A program made the translations under genes and the position numbers. Shown in pieces: positions 7,646 through 15,127 of a DNA stretch of 40,645 nucleotides. Origin of the DNA: VRUE01 sp035557635 (lineage in GTDB: Bacteria; Actinomycetota; Thermoleophilia; Solirubrobacterales; 70-9); assembly GCA_035557635.1 (NCBI GenBank), contig DATMDR010000059.1:1-40645 (forward strand), in the 5' to 3' direction. Under the pieces are notes generated by a model. That model was not told the origin of the DNA and ran no database searches. It saw only the letters and a list, made by a program, of their open reading frames with translations. The number at the start of each line of letters is the position of its first letter. Position 1 is the stretch's first letter.

Positions 7646-8640
7646 CAGGCGGCCAGCTTTGCAGGACGAGCCTCCGGATGTGCCCGATACCACTCCAAGG
7701 TGCGCTGGAGGCCCTCTCCCAGTTCGACCCGGGGGCGCCACCCGGTCAGCTCGCGCAGCTTGCCCGAGTCGACGAACTGGCGGTCGATCTCGCCGTCGGG
7801 ATTGCCGGCGCCCTGGAAGTCCGGCTCGACGCTGGCACTCGCCCCGGCGAGGATCAGCTCGACCACCTCGCGCACCGAGTGCGGCCGCTCGCCGCCCGCG
7901 TTGAAGGCCTCCCCCACCGCCCCCCCAGAGTCGAGGGCCGAGGCGATCGCCAAGTAGGCGGCGACGGCGTCGTCGACGTGGAGGAAGTCGCGCTCGGGAC
8001 TGCCGTCGGAGCGGATCGCGGGCGGCCTTCCGTCGAGTACCGCCACGACCGTCTCCGGGATCAGGCGGGAGAAGTTGAGGTCCCCGCCGCCGTAGACGTT
8101 GGCGAAACGGGTGACGGCGAGCGGCAGGCCGTAGGCATGGGCGTAGCTGCGGGCGATGACGTCCGCCGCCGCCTTGCTCGCGTCATACGGGTAGGCGGCC
8201 CGCAGCGGGAAGTCCTCGCGGTAGGGCAGCTCCGGGCTGGAGCCGTAGGCCTTGTCGGAGGAGGCGAACACGACCCGGGCCACGTCATGAGCGCGGCAAG
8301 CCTCGAAGACGTTCCAGGCGCCCTGGACGTTGACCTCGAGCGTCTCCAGCGGCGATTCTCGGGCAACGCCGACGATCGTCTGCGCCGCCAGGTGAAAGAC
8401 CGAGTCGCAGCCGGAGACCGCCGCGTCGACCCCCTCGGCATCGCGCAGGTCGGCCTCGGCGAGCTCGACCTCGGCGCGGATCCCGAGCAAATCGAGACCG
8501 GAGAGTCGCGGCCCGCCGACGTCCGCCTCGCGCGGGTCCGGCCGGTCGAGGATGCGAACGTGCTCGCCGCGCTCGAGCAACACCCGGGCGAGGTGGGACC
8601 CGACGAAGCCGTGGGCGCCGGTGACCAGGACCCGGCTCAC
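7645..8640 (-). CDS. NAD-dependent sugar-nucleotide dehydratase/epimerase, probably CDP-glucose 4,6-dehydratase-like
   Basis: This 331-residue protein is an extended short-chain dehydrogenase. GAHGFVGSHL at residues 8-17 is the NAD-binding loop, SSDKAYG follows strand 5, and the catalytic YDASK (YxxxK) is near residue 150. SDKAYG and GGGDLNFSRLIPE resemble CDP-glucose 4,6-dehydratase, and the preceding gene makes CDP-glucose. Against that, the C-terminal half reads RDFLHVDD rather than the RPWxHV I remember for that enzyme, and it is somewhat short. A related 4-epimerase or reductase is possible. The GTG at 8640 overlaps the cytidylyltransferase stop (GTGA). The role would be making a 4-keto-6-deoxy CDP-sugar for a surface glycan. 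Confidence 0.82.
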   Translation of the reverse strand: MSRVLVTGAHGFVGSHLARVLLERGEHVRILDRPDPREADVGGPRLSGLDLLGIRAEVELAEADLRDAEGVDAAVSGCDSVFHLAAQTIVGVARESPLETLEVNVQGAWNVFEACRAHDVARVVFASSDKAYGSSPELPYREDFPLRAAYPYDASKAAADVIARSYAHAYGLPLAVTRFANVYGGGDLNFSRLIPETVVAVLDGRPPAIRSDGSPERDFLHVDDAVAAYLAIASALDSGGAVGEAFNAGGERPHSVREVVELILAGASASVEPDFQGAGNPDGEIDRQFVDSGKLRELTGWRPRVELGEGLQRTLEWYRAHPEARPAKLAA

Positions 8641-9371
8641 CGGGCCTCCGCCCCAGCCTCGGCCCAGGCCGTCCAGGGGGGCTCGCCGCTGGCCCAGAGG
8701 TCGTTAAGCACCACCGCGTCCTTGTAAGTGTCCATGCAGTCCCAGAATCCCTTATGGCGGTAGGCGCGCAGCTCGCCGTCGGCAGCGAGGCGCTCCAGCG
8801 GCTCGCGCTCGAGCACGCTGTCCTCGTCGAGGTAATCGAGCGCTCCCGGCTCGACGCAGAGGAAGCCGCCGTTGATCCAGCTCTCGCTGCGCGGCTTCTC
8901 GACGAAGCCCTCGACCCGGTCTCCCTCACCGAGCTCGGCCACTCCCCACTGCAGGTGCGGGCGCACCACGGTCACCGTCGCCAGGGCGCCGTGCCCGCGG
9001 TGGAAATCGAGCAGCGCCTCCAGGTCCACGTCGGCGACGCCGTCGGCGTAGGTGGCGCAGCAGGTCCCGTTTCCGAGCCGCTCCGCCAGGCGGGCGATCC
9101 TGCCCCCGGTCGGAGTGTCGAGGCCGGTGTCGACGCACTCGACCGTCACCCCCGCGGGCCACCCGGTACTCGCGACGAACTCCTCGACCATCTCGCCCAG
9201 GTACCCGGTTGCGAGCAGGAAGCGGTCGAAGCCCTGTGCCGCGTAGATCCCGATCACGTGCCAGAGGATCGGCTGCCCGCCGATCTCGACCAGCGCCTTT
9301 GGCACCGTCTCCGTCCGCTCCCGCAACCGAGTTCCACGGCCGCCGCAGAGGATGACTACAGGCGGCTTCAA
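8637..9371 (-). CDS. rfbF: Glucose-1-phosphate cytidylyltransferase
   Basis: The enzyme makes CDP-glucose from CTP and glucose-1-phosphate. The 244-residue protein has the nucleotidyltransferase signature GGRGTRLRERTETVPKALVE near residue 9, GGQPILWHV typical of RfbF, WINGGFLC mid-protein, and the family ending GFWDCMDTYKD. The start is assigned to a TTG at 9371 that overlaps the stop of the sulfur-carrier gene (TTGA). No ATG or GTG lies between the upstream stop context and the nucleotide loop. A GGAGG sits directly upstream with no spacing, so efficient initiation probably depends on coupling. RfbF separates from RfbA-type thymidylyltransferases by the WHV and MDT motifs. Confidence 0.88.
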   Translation of the reverse strand: MKPPVVILCGGRGTRLRERTETVPKALVEIGGQPILWHVIGIYAAQGFDRFLLATGYLGEMVEEFVASTGWPAGVTVECVDTGLDTPTGGRIARLAERLGNGTCCATYADGVADVDLEALLDFHRGHGALATVTVVRPHLQWGVAELGEGDRVEGFVEKPRSESWINGGFLCVEPGALDYLDEDSVLEREPLERLAADGELRAYRHKGFWDCMDTYKDAVVLNDLWASGEPPWTAWAEAGAEAR

Positions 9372-9640
9372 CCTCCGGCTACGGCGGGGAGGATCGTTAC
9401 CTCCGCGCCCTCGCCGATCGCAGTCTCGAGGCCCTGCTGGAAGCGGATGTCCTCGCCGCTGACGTAGACGTTGACGAAGCGGCGCAGGTCGCCGTCCTGG
9501 GTGATCCGCTCGCGCAGGTCGCCGTGTGCCTCGAAGACCGCGTCGAGCACCTGACCCACGGTCGAGCCGGAAACCTCGATCTCGGCCTCGCCATCGGTCG
9601 CGGCGCGGAGCTGGGTCGGGATCTTCACCGTTACCGCCAT
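9368..9640 (-). CDS. CysO-like MoaD/ThiS-family sulfur carrier protein
   Basis: This 90-residue protein has the ubiquitin-like beta-grasp pattern and ends in Gly-Gly, the site that becomes a thiocarboxylate after adenylation by a MoeB/ThiF-type enzyme. The C-terminal half (RRFVNVYVSGEDIRF and TILPAVAGG) is very like mycobacterial CysO, which delivers sulfur to CysM for cysteine synthesis. Here the partner gene is a threonine-synthase homologue whose stop shares a base with this ATG (TGATG). The Gly-Gly is already terminal, so no Mec-type peptidase is needed for exposure. The likely job is sulfur donor to the upstream PLP enzyme. No activating enzyme gene is in the window. Confidence 0.92.
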   Translation of the reverse strand: MAVTVKIPTQLRAATDGEAEIEVSGSTVGQVLDAVFEAHGDLRERITQDGDLRRFVNVYVSGEDIRFQQGLETAIGEGAEVTILPAVAGG

Positions 9641-10878
9641 CAGGCAACAACCTCCTCCTGGTGCTCGAACTCGGACTCGAAACTGGCGAGATCGGGGTCG
9701 ATCTCGTGCATCTGGAACCTATCGCGGGTCGCGTCGAGCGTCTTCAGCCCCTCGCCGGTGATGTAGACGACGACACGCTCGCCCTTGCCGATGTCGCCCC
9801 GCGCGGCGAGCTTCGCCAGGACCCCGATCGTGACGCCGCCGGCGGTCTCGGTGAAGATCCCCGTCGTCTCCGCCAGCAGGCGGATCCCGTCACGGATCTC
9901 GTCGTCGGTGACCGTGTCGATCGCGCCCCTGGTGCGGCGCGCATGCTCGACCGCGTACGGGCCGTCGGCGGGGTCGCCAATCGCCAGGCTCTTGGCGATC
10001 GTCTCCGGACGCTGCGGCTTGCAGACGTCCCAGCCTTCGGCGAAAGCGGTGGCGACGGGGCTGCACCCCTGCGCCTGGGCGCCGTTGAAGACCGGCTGCT
10101 CTCCTTCGACCAGCCCGAGGTCGAGCCACTCCTGGAAGCCGCGGCCGACCTTGGTGAAGAGCGAGCCCGAGGCGATCGGGCAGACGACCCGGTCGGGCAG
10201 CTCCCAGCCGAGCTGCTCGGCCGTCTCGTAGGCGAGCGTCTTCGAGCCCTCGGCGTAGTAGGGGCGCAGGTTGACGTTGACGAAGGCCCAGGGCCGGGTT
10301 TCGGCGAGCTGCGTGCAGAGCCGGTTGACGTCGTCGTAGTTGCCGCGCACGCCGACCAGGTTGGTGCCGTAGATGCCGGTCGCGAGCAGCTTCTGCTCCT
10401 CGAGGTTGGCGGGGACGAAGACGTAGGACTGCAGCCCGGCGGCGGCGGCGTGGGCTGCGACCGCGTTGGCGAGGTTGCCGGTCGAGGCGCAGGCGACGGT
10501 CTCGAAGCCCAGCTCGCGCGCCTTCGCCACGGCGACGGCGACGACCCTGTCCTTGAAGGAGTGGGTTGGGTTGGCGGCGTCGTTCTTGACCCAGACCTCG
10601 GCGTCGATGCCGAGACGCTCGGCGAGCCGGTCGGCTCGCAGCAGCGGGGTCAGGCCCGGCTCCAGCGGGTCGCCGGGGCGACCGACGAAGGGGAGGAAGT
10701 CGGCGTAGCGCCAGATCCCCTGTGACCCGGCCTGGATCTTGCGCTTGACCTCGGCGGGGTCGAGCCCCGAGTGGTCATAGGCGACTTCGAGCGGGCCGAA
10801 GCAGTTCTCACAGGCGAAGTGGGCACCGAGGTCATAGCTCGACCCGCACTCCTTGCACTTAAGGCTCTCTATCGACAT
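9640..10878 (-). CDS. Threonine-synthase-like PLP enzyme; candidate O-phosphohomoserine-dependent homocysteine synthase
   Basis: By fold this is a threonine synthase homologue of 412 residues. An N-terminal zinc ribbon (Cys8, Cys11, Cys23, Cys26) precedes the fold-type II PLP domain, with the PLP lysine Lys109 in NPTHSFKDR, the phosphate-side loop ACASTGNLANA, and SGSLF near the middle. Ordinary threonine synthases usually read NPTGSFKDRG, so THSFKDRVV marks a subgroup. The ATG at 10878 lies before the zinc ribbon; the longer frame runs back through the leader and is rejected. A SAM-I riboswitch precedes it and a sulfur carrier follows it, which points to homocysteine rather than threonine formation. 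Plain threonine synthase (thrC) remains the default family name. Confidence 0.9.
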   Translation of the reverse strand: MSIESLKCKECGSSYDLGAHFACENCFGPLEVAYDHSGLDPAEVKRKIQAGSQGIWRYADFLPFVGRPGDPLEPGLTPLLRADRLAERLGIDAEVWVKNDAANPTHSFKDRVVAVAVAKARELGFETVACASTGNLANAVAAHAAAAGLQSYVFVPANLEEQKLLATGIYGTNLVGVRGNYDDVNRLCTQLAETRPWAFVNVNLRPYYAEGSKTLAYETAEQLGWELPDRVVCPIASGSLFTKVGRGFQEWLDLGLVEGEQPVFNGAQAQGCSPVATAFAEGWDVCKPQRPETIAKSLAIGDPADGPYAVEHARRTRGAIDTVTDDEIRDGIRLLAETTGIFTETAGGVTIGVLAKLAARGDIGKGERVVVYITGEGLKTLDATRDRFQMHEIDPDLASFESEFEHQEEVVA

Positions 10879-10903
10879 CCGACCTCGCTTTCCGTCACCA
10901 ACG

Positions 10904-10933
10904 AAAAAACCTCCGCCTTTTGTGGGGCAGAGG
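10904..10933 (-). terminator. Intrinsic terminator of the SAM-I riboswitch
   Basis: On the minus strand CCTCTGCC pairs with GGCGGAGG (eight pairs, one G-U) around the loop CCACAAAA, followed by TTTTTT. The CCCCACA at 10921-10927 can instead pair with TGTGGGG in the 3' strand of aptamer helix P1 (10948-10954), giving a mutually exclusive antiterminator. Confidence 0.92.
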
Positions 10934-10949
10934 TCCGGTCGGACTTCCC

Positions 10950-11065
10950 CCACATCTTCCAGGCCTGCTACACCGACCTGCTGGAGTTGGCACCTGCCTC
11001 GGACCGAGGTCCGAGATGGTTGCCGGGGCTTCTATGGGCCAGTCCCTCCACCCCTCTAGATGTGG
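10950..11065 (-). promoter_or_regulatory. SAM-I (S-box) riboswitch aptamer
   Basis: The minus strand shows the canonical SAM-I core: GAGGGACTGGCCC, GAAGCCCCGGCAACC, then GGTGCCAACTCCAGCAG. It is closed by helix P1, CCACATCT (11058-11065) with AGATGTGG (10950-10957), eight perfect pairs. SAM binding stabilises P1 and leaves the downstream terminator free to form; without SAM the P1 3' strand can build the antiterminator. Genes downstream should therefore be off when SAM is plentiful. It lies 71 bases before the PLP-enzyme start and probably controls all five overlapping genes down to 6848. Confidence 0.95.
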
Positions 11066-11081
11066 CGCTTATGTGCACACG

Positions 11082-11087
11082 ACTATA
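11082..11087 (-). promoter_or_regulatory. Possible -10 element of the SAM-riboswitch transcript
   Basis: The minus strand reads TATAGT, a good -10, about 17 bases before the first aptamer base. A weak TTTCAG lies 16 bases further upstream as a possible -35. Confidence 0.45.
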
Positions 11088-11193
11088 GCAACGGGCCTGG
11101 CGCCTGAAAGCGATCCTGCTCCGCGACTGGACTCGGCGTTTAACCTCCTGTGCACAGCCATGGACCCGCGCGACGAGAAAATGAGCCAGAGCG

Positions 11194-12201
11194 ATGCCGA
11201 ACCTTCCGAAGCCCAGGTTGCGACGGCCCGCGCGGCGCGGCGAGCTGGCTCCCGCGGACACGCAGGCTGAGCCGCAGGCGCCCCGCGTCGAGCAGATCGA
11301 CGCTGCCGGCCTGCGCTGGGTCAACATCGAGCGCCCCGGAGCGCTGGAGCGCGGCTGGCTCGAGGAGCACTTCGACTTCCACCCCCTCGACCTCGAGGAC
11401 GTGCTCTCCCACAACCAGCGGCCGAAGATCGACGTCTACGACGAGTACCTCTTCATCGTCCTCCACTTCCCCGTCTTCGACTCCGTGGCGGGCCGGCTCG
11501 GCGCCGGCGAGCTCGACCTCTTCGTCGGGCCCGACTACGTGGTGACGATCCCCAACCAGCCGCTGCAGCCGGTCGAGTATCTGTTCGAGCGCTGCCGCGC
11601 CAAGGAGGAGCTGCGCGAGCAGCTCTTCTCGCGTGGGTCCGGATACCTGCTCTACCGCCTCGTCGACGACAGCTTCGACTACTGCTTCCCGATGCTGCGC
11701 AAGATCGGCAACAAGCTCGACGCGCTCGAGGACGACATCTTCGAGGGACGCTCGGAAGAGGTTGTGCGCGACATCTCCAACGCCAAGCAGGAGATCATCA
11801 ACTTCCGCAAGGTGATCCGCCCGCAGCGGCCGGTCCTGCGCGACCTGGAGAAAGTGAAGCAGCGCTACCTCGCCACCGACCTCGACCTCGAGATCTACTT
11901 CGACGACATCGTCGATGCCCACGAGCGGATCTGGGACATGCTGGAGAACTACAAGGAGGTGGTCGAGGCGCTGGCCGAGACCAACGAGTCGGTGATCTCA
12001 CACCGGGTCAACGACATCCTCCGCGTACTCACCGCGATCAGCGTCATCGTCCTGCCGCTGACCCTGATCGCCAGCGTCTGGGGGATGAACGTCGGCGTGC
12101 CGGGAGAAGGCGACGAGACCGACTTCTACCTGATCGTCGGCGCGATGCTGGCGATGCTGATCGCGATGGTCGCCTACTTCCGCAGTCGCAGCTGGCTGTA
12201 G
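11194..12201 (+). CDS. corA: CorA-family magnesium/divalent cation transporter
   Basis: CorA channels import Mg2+ (sometimes Co2+ or Ni2+) as pentamers in the inner membrane. The 335-residue protein has a long acidic/helical cytoplasmic domain, a stalk helix, and two C-terminal membrane helices (about residues 270-295 and 307-328). The pore signature reads WGMNVG near residue 291 instead of YGMN, an accepted variant. The extreme C-terminus YFRSRSWL is basic, as usual. It begins a plus-strand run of five genes and is followed 12 bases later by the HIT gene. The upstream 128 bases to the S-box presumably hold its promoter; no cation riboswitch was recognised. Confidence 0.92.
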   Translation: MPNLPKPRLRRPARRGELAPADTQAEPQAPRVEQIDAAGLRWVNIERPGALERGWLEEHFDFHPLDLEDVLSHNQRPKIDVYDEYLFIVLHFPVFDSVAGRLGAGELDLFVGPDYVVTIPNQPLQPVEYLFERCRAKEELREQLFSRGSGYLLYRLVDDSFDYCFPMLRKIGNKLDALEDDIFEGRSEEVVRDISNAKQEIINFRKVIRPQRPVLRDLEKVKQRYLATDLDLEIYFDDIVDAHERIWDMLENYKEVVEALAETNESVISHRVNDILRVLTAISVIVLPLTLIASVWGMNVGVPGEGDETDFYLIVGAMLAMLIAMVAYFRSRSWL

Positions 12202-12213
12202 CCTCCGCCGCCC

Positions 12214-12705
12214 GTGGCAAACCATCGGATCTGGGCGCCCTGGCGCCTCGCCTACGTGAAGGACGCGTCGAAGGACATCGAGGAGGAGTGCGTCTTCTGC
12301 GCCAAGCCGGCCGCGGGAGACGACGAGGCGAGCCTGATCGTCCACCGCGGCGAGCGCTGTTTCGTGATCCTCAACCTCTACCCGTACACCAACGGGCACC
12401 TGATGGTGGCTCCCTTCGAGCACCTGGGCCGGCTGCAGGATCTGCCAGCAGAGACGCTCGCCGAGATGATGGCGCTGGCGCAGCAGGCGATGGACGGCCT
12501 CGAGCGGGCCTACGACCCGCAGGGCTACAACGTCGGCTTCAACCAGGGCCGCGTCGCCGGCGCCGGGGTCGAGCATCACATCCACCTCCACGTCGTGCCG
12601 CGCTGGGGCGGCGACACCAACTTCATGCCGGTGATCGCCGACACCAAGGTGATGCCGCAGACCCTTGAGGAAAGCTTCGCGGCACTGAAGAGAGCGTTCT
12701 CGTGA
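12214..12705 (+). CDS. HIT-family nucleotide hydrolase/phosphorylase
   Basis: HIT proteins cleave dinucleoside polyphosphates or nucleoside phosphoramidates through a histidine triad. The 163-residue protein begins with RIWAPWRLAYV, typical of the Ap4A phosphorylase-like actinobacterial branch, and has a CVFC pair near residue 27 and the triad HIHLHVVPRW near residue 121. The GTG at 12214 gives the expected N-terminus. The TGA stop overlaps the GTG start of the phosphomannomutase gene. The substrate cannot be told from sequence. The context of sugar-phosphate and lipid genes gives no firm hint. Confidence 0.9.
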   Translation: MANHRIWAPWRLAYVKDASKDIEEECVFCAKPAAGDDEASLIVHRGERCFVILNLYPYTNGHLMVAPFEHLGRLQDLPAETLAEMMALAQQAMDGLERAYDPQGYNVGFNQGRVAGAGVEHHIHLHVVPRWGGDTNFMPVIADTKVMPQTLEESFAALKRAFS

Positions 12706-14084
12706 CCGAGCAGCCGATCCTGGCGCCGCCCGGGATCTTCAAGGCCTACGACATCCGCGGCCTCTACGGGACGGAGATGGACGAGACCACCGCGCACGCG
12801 ATCGGCCGCGCCTTCGCCCGCGTGCTGGCACGGCTGCGGGGCAAGCAGACGAGCGAGCTGCGAGTCGGCCTCGGCCGCGACATGCGCCTGACCGCACCGG
12901 CGATGGCGGCGGAGCTGCGCGACGGGCTGATCTTCGAGAGCGCCACCGTGCTCGACGCCGGCATGGTCGCGACCGAGATGCTCTACCACCTGGTCGGCTC
13001 GCGCGAGCTCGACGGCGGCGCGATGGTCACCGCTTCGCACAACCCAAAGGCCTACACCGGGGTCAAGCTCGTCCGCGAGGGTGCGCTGCCGCTCTCCGGC
13101 GACGCAGGCATCGGCGAAGTCCAGGCGGAGATCGAGGCCGGGCTCGGGCACGCGCCCGGCGGCGGTTCCTTCGAGGAGGTCGACATCTGGGATGAGTTCC
13201 GGGCCCACGCGCTCTCCTTCATCGACCCCGCCAACGTGAAGCCGATGAAGGTCGTGGTCGATGGCGGCAACGGCATGGCCGGGCCGATGACCGGGCCGAT
13301 CCTGGAGCGACTGCCGCTGCAGCTCGAGGAGATGTACTTCACGCCCGATGGCGAGTTCCCCGACCACGAGCCGAACCCGCTGCTGGAGGAGAACCGGCGG
13401 CTGATCATGGAGCGGGTGACAGCGAGCGGCGCCGACATCGGGATCGCCTGGGACGGCGATGCCGACCGTTGCTTCTTCATCGACGCCAGCGGCGAGTTCT
13501 GCGACGGCGACTTCATCTGCGCCCTGCTGGCCCGCGCTGCCCTCGCCAAGAACCCGGGCGCGACGATCCTCTACGACCCCCGCTCCAGCCGTGCCGTACC
13601 GGACCTCGTCTCAGCAGAGGGCGGTCGCTCGGAGCTCTCGCGGGTCGGTCACGCCTTCTTCAAGGCGCGGATGCGCGAGGAGGGTGCCGTCTTCGGAGGC
13701 GAGGTCTCCGGCCACTATTACTTCCGCGACTTCTGGAACGCCGACTCCGGCACGATCCCGGCGCTGCTGATGCTGGAGCTGATCTCGCTCGACGGGCGCA
13801 ACCTGCGCGAGCTGATGGAGGAGTTCCGCTCCAAGTACTTCATCTCCGGCGAGATCAACTCGGAGGTCGCCGACCCGGCGGCGAAGCTGGTGGAGGTCGA
13901 AGCGCGGTATTCCGACGGGGAGATCACCCGCCTCGACGGGATCTCGGTCGACTACCCGGACTGGCACTTCAACGTGCGACCCTCCAACACCGAGCCGCTG
14001 CTGAGGCTCAACCTCGAGTCGCTGGTCTCACGCGAGGACATGGAAGCCAGGCGCGACGAGGTCCTCGGGCTGATCCGGGCGTGA
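12702..14084 (+). CDS. manB: Phosphomannomutase/phosphoglucomutase
   Basis: This enzyme interconverts hexose 6-phosphate and 1-phosphate, feeding GDP-mannose or UDP-/CDP-glucose synthesis. The 460-residue protein has all four domains of the alpha-D-phosphohexomutase family. The phosphoserine loop TASHNP is near residue 110, the metal loop DGDADR near 250, the sugar-specificity loop GGEVSGHYYF near 329, and the phosphate loop RPSNTEP near 427. Its start overlaps the HIT stop (GTGA) and its stop overlaps the MBL start (GTGA). It could supply glucose-1-phosphate to the cytidylyltransferase in the neighbouring minus-strand operon; that link is inference. Confidence 0.94.
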   Translation: MTEQPILAPPGIFKAYDIRGLYGTEMDETTAHAIGRAFARVLARLRGKQTSELRVGLGRDMRLTAPAMAAELRDGLIFESATVLDAGMVATEMLYHLVGSRELDGGAMVTASHNPKAYTGVKLVREGALPLSGDAGIGEVQAEIEAGLGHAPGGGSFEEVDIWDEFRAHALSFIDPANVKPMKVVVDGGNGMAGPMTGPILERLPLQLEEMYFTPDGEFPDHEPNPLLEENRRLIMERVTASGADIGIAWDGDADRCFFIDASGEFCDGDFICALLARAALAKNPGATILYDPRSSRAVPDLVSAEGGRSELSRVGHAFFKARMREEGAVFGGEVSGHYYFRDFWNADSGTIPALLMLELISLDGRNLRELMEEFRSKYFISGEINSEVADPAAKLVEVEARYSDGEITRLDGISVDYPDWHFNVRPSNTEPLLRLNLESLVSREDMEARRDEVLGLIRA

Positions 14085-15112
14085 CCCTCACTCCTGAGCA
14101 GGCGCTCGAGAAGGCCGCCGGCGTGTGCATCCACCGGCTCCGCATCCCGACCCCCTTCGCGGTCGGCCGGGTCAACTGCTACCTGATCGAGGACGAGCCG
14201 CTGACCCTGGTCGACACCGGCCCCAACTCGGGTAAGGCGCTCGACGAGCTGCAGTCCCAGCTGGCCGAGCGCGGCCACTCGATCGACGACCTCGAGCTGG
14301 TCGTCGTCACCCACCAGCACATCGACCACCTGGGCCTGGTCGAGATCATCGTCGAGCACTCCGGCGCCGAGGTGGCGGCGCTCGGCATCGCCGCCGAGCG
14401 CCTGGCCAACTTCGACGAGGACGCCGAGGCCGAGGACCGCTTCGCCGTGGAGCTGATGTTGCGCAACGGCATCCCCGAGGAGGTGACGGTGGCCCTGCGC
14501 AGCGTCTCGCGCAGCTTTCGCGGCTGGGGCTCCCATGTGACGGTGACCAGGCCACTGGTCGACGGCGAGGAGATCGGCTTCCGGGACCGCACCCTCCAGA
14601 CCCTTCACCGGCCCGGCCACAGCCCCTCCGACACCGTCTTCTGGGACGAGGAGCGGCGGATCCTGATCGCCGCCGACCACCTGATCGCCCACATCTCCTC
14701 CAACCCGCTGCTCGCCCGCCCGCTCGACGGGTCCTCAGGGCGGCCGAAAGCGCTGGTCACGTACCTGGAGTCGATGCGGAGGACGCGCGAGATGCCGGCC
14801 GAGATCGTCCTCTCGGGCCATGGCGAGCCGATCGTCGACCACGTCGCCCTGATCGACGACCGCTTCGCCCAGCACGACCGGCGCAAGGAGAAGATCTACA
14901 AGCTGATCGCCGAGCGACCGCGCAGCGGTTACGAGCTGGCCCAGGCGCTGTGGGGGAACGTCGCCGTCACCCAGGCCTTCCTCACCCTCTCCGAGGTGAT
15001 CGGACACGCCGACCTGCTGGTCGACGAAGGGCGCGTGGCCGAAGTCGACGACGGCGAGACGATCCGCTACGAGGCGACCCGGCACGACGCGAGTAACGAC
15101 GGCGGCGGCTAG
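14081..15112 (+). CDS. MBL-fold metallo-hydrolase with C-terminal winged helix
   Basis: This 343-residue protein has the metallo-beta-lactamase signature THQHIDHLG near residue 70, a later metal histidine in HRPGHSPSD, and AADHLI. The C-terminal 70 residues (starting KIYKLIAERPRSGYELAQ) look like the winged helix found in LACTB2- and glyoxalase II-like enzymes. The substrate may be a thioester or RNA; I cannot decide. The real start is the GTG at 14081, overlapping the phosphomannomutase stop; the much longer open frame upstream is a shadow. The C-terminal tail is Asp/Gly-rich. Confidence 0.88.
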   Translation: MTLTPEQALEKAAGVCIHRLRIPTPFAVGRVNCYLIEDEPLTLVDTGPNSGKALDELQSQLAERGHSIDDLELVVVTHQHIDHLGLVEIIVEHSGAEVAALGIAAERLANFDEDAEAEDRFAVELMLRNGIPEEVTVALRSVSRSFRGWGSHVTVTRPLVDGEEIGFRDRTLQTLHRPGHSPSDTVFWDEERRILIAADHLIAHISSNPLLARPLDGSSGRPKALVTYLESMRRTREMPAEIVLSGHGEPIVDHVALIDDRFAQHDRRKEKIYKLIAERPRSGYELAQALWGNVAVTQAFLTLSEVIGHADLLVDEGRVAEVDDGETIRYEATRHDASNDGGG

Positions 15113-15127
15113 GTTTAGGAATTAGCA

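Noticed and set aside
10879..10953. The longer N-terminus of the threonine-synthase-like protein (start at 10953).
   Set aside because: It would translate the riboswitch terminator and P1 strand; the zinc-ribbon homology begins at the ATG at 10878.
11066..11193. A magnesium-responsive riboswitch before corA.
   Set aside because: The 128 bases show no recognisable M-box or ykoK core; only the divergent SAM-I switch is present.
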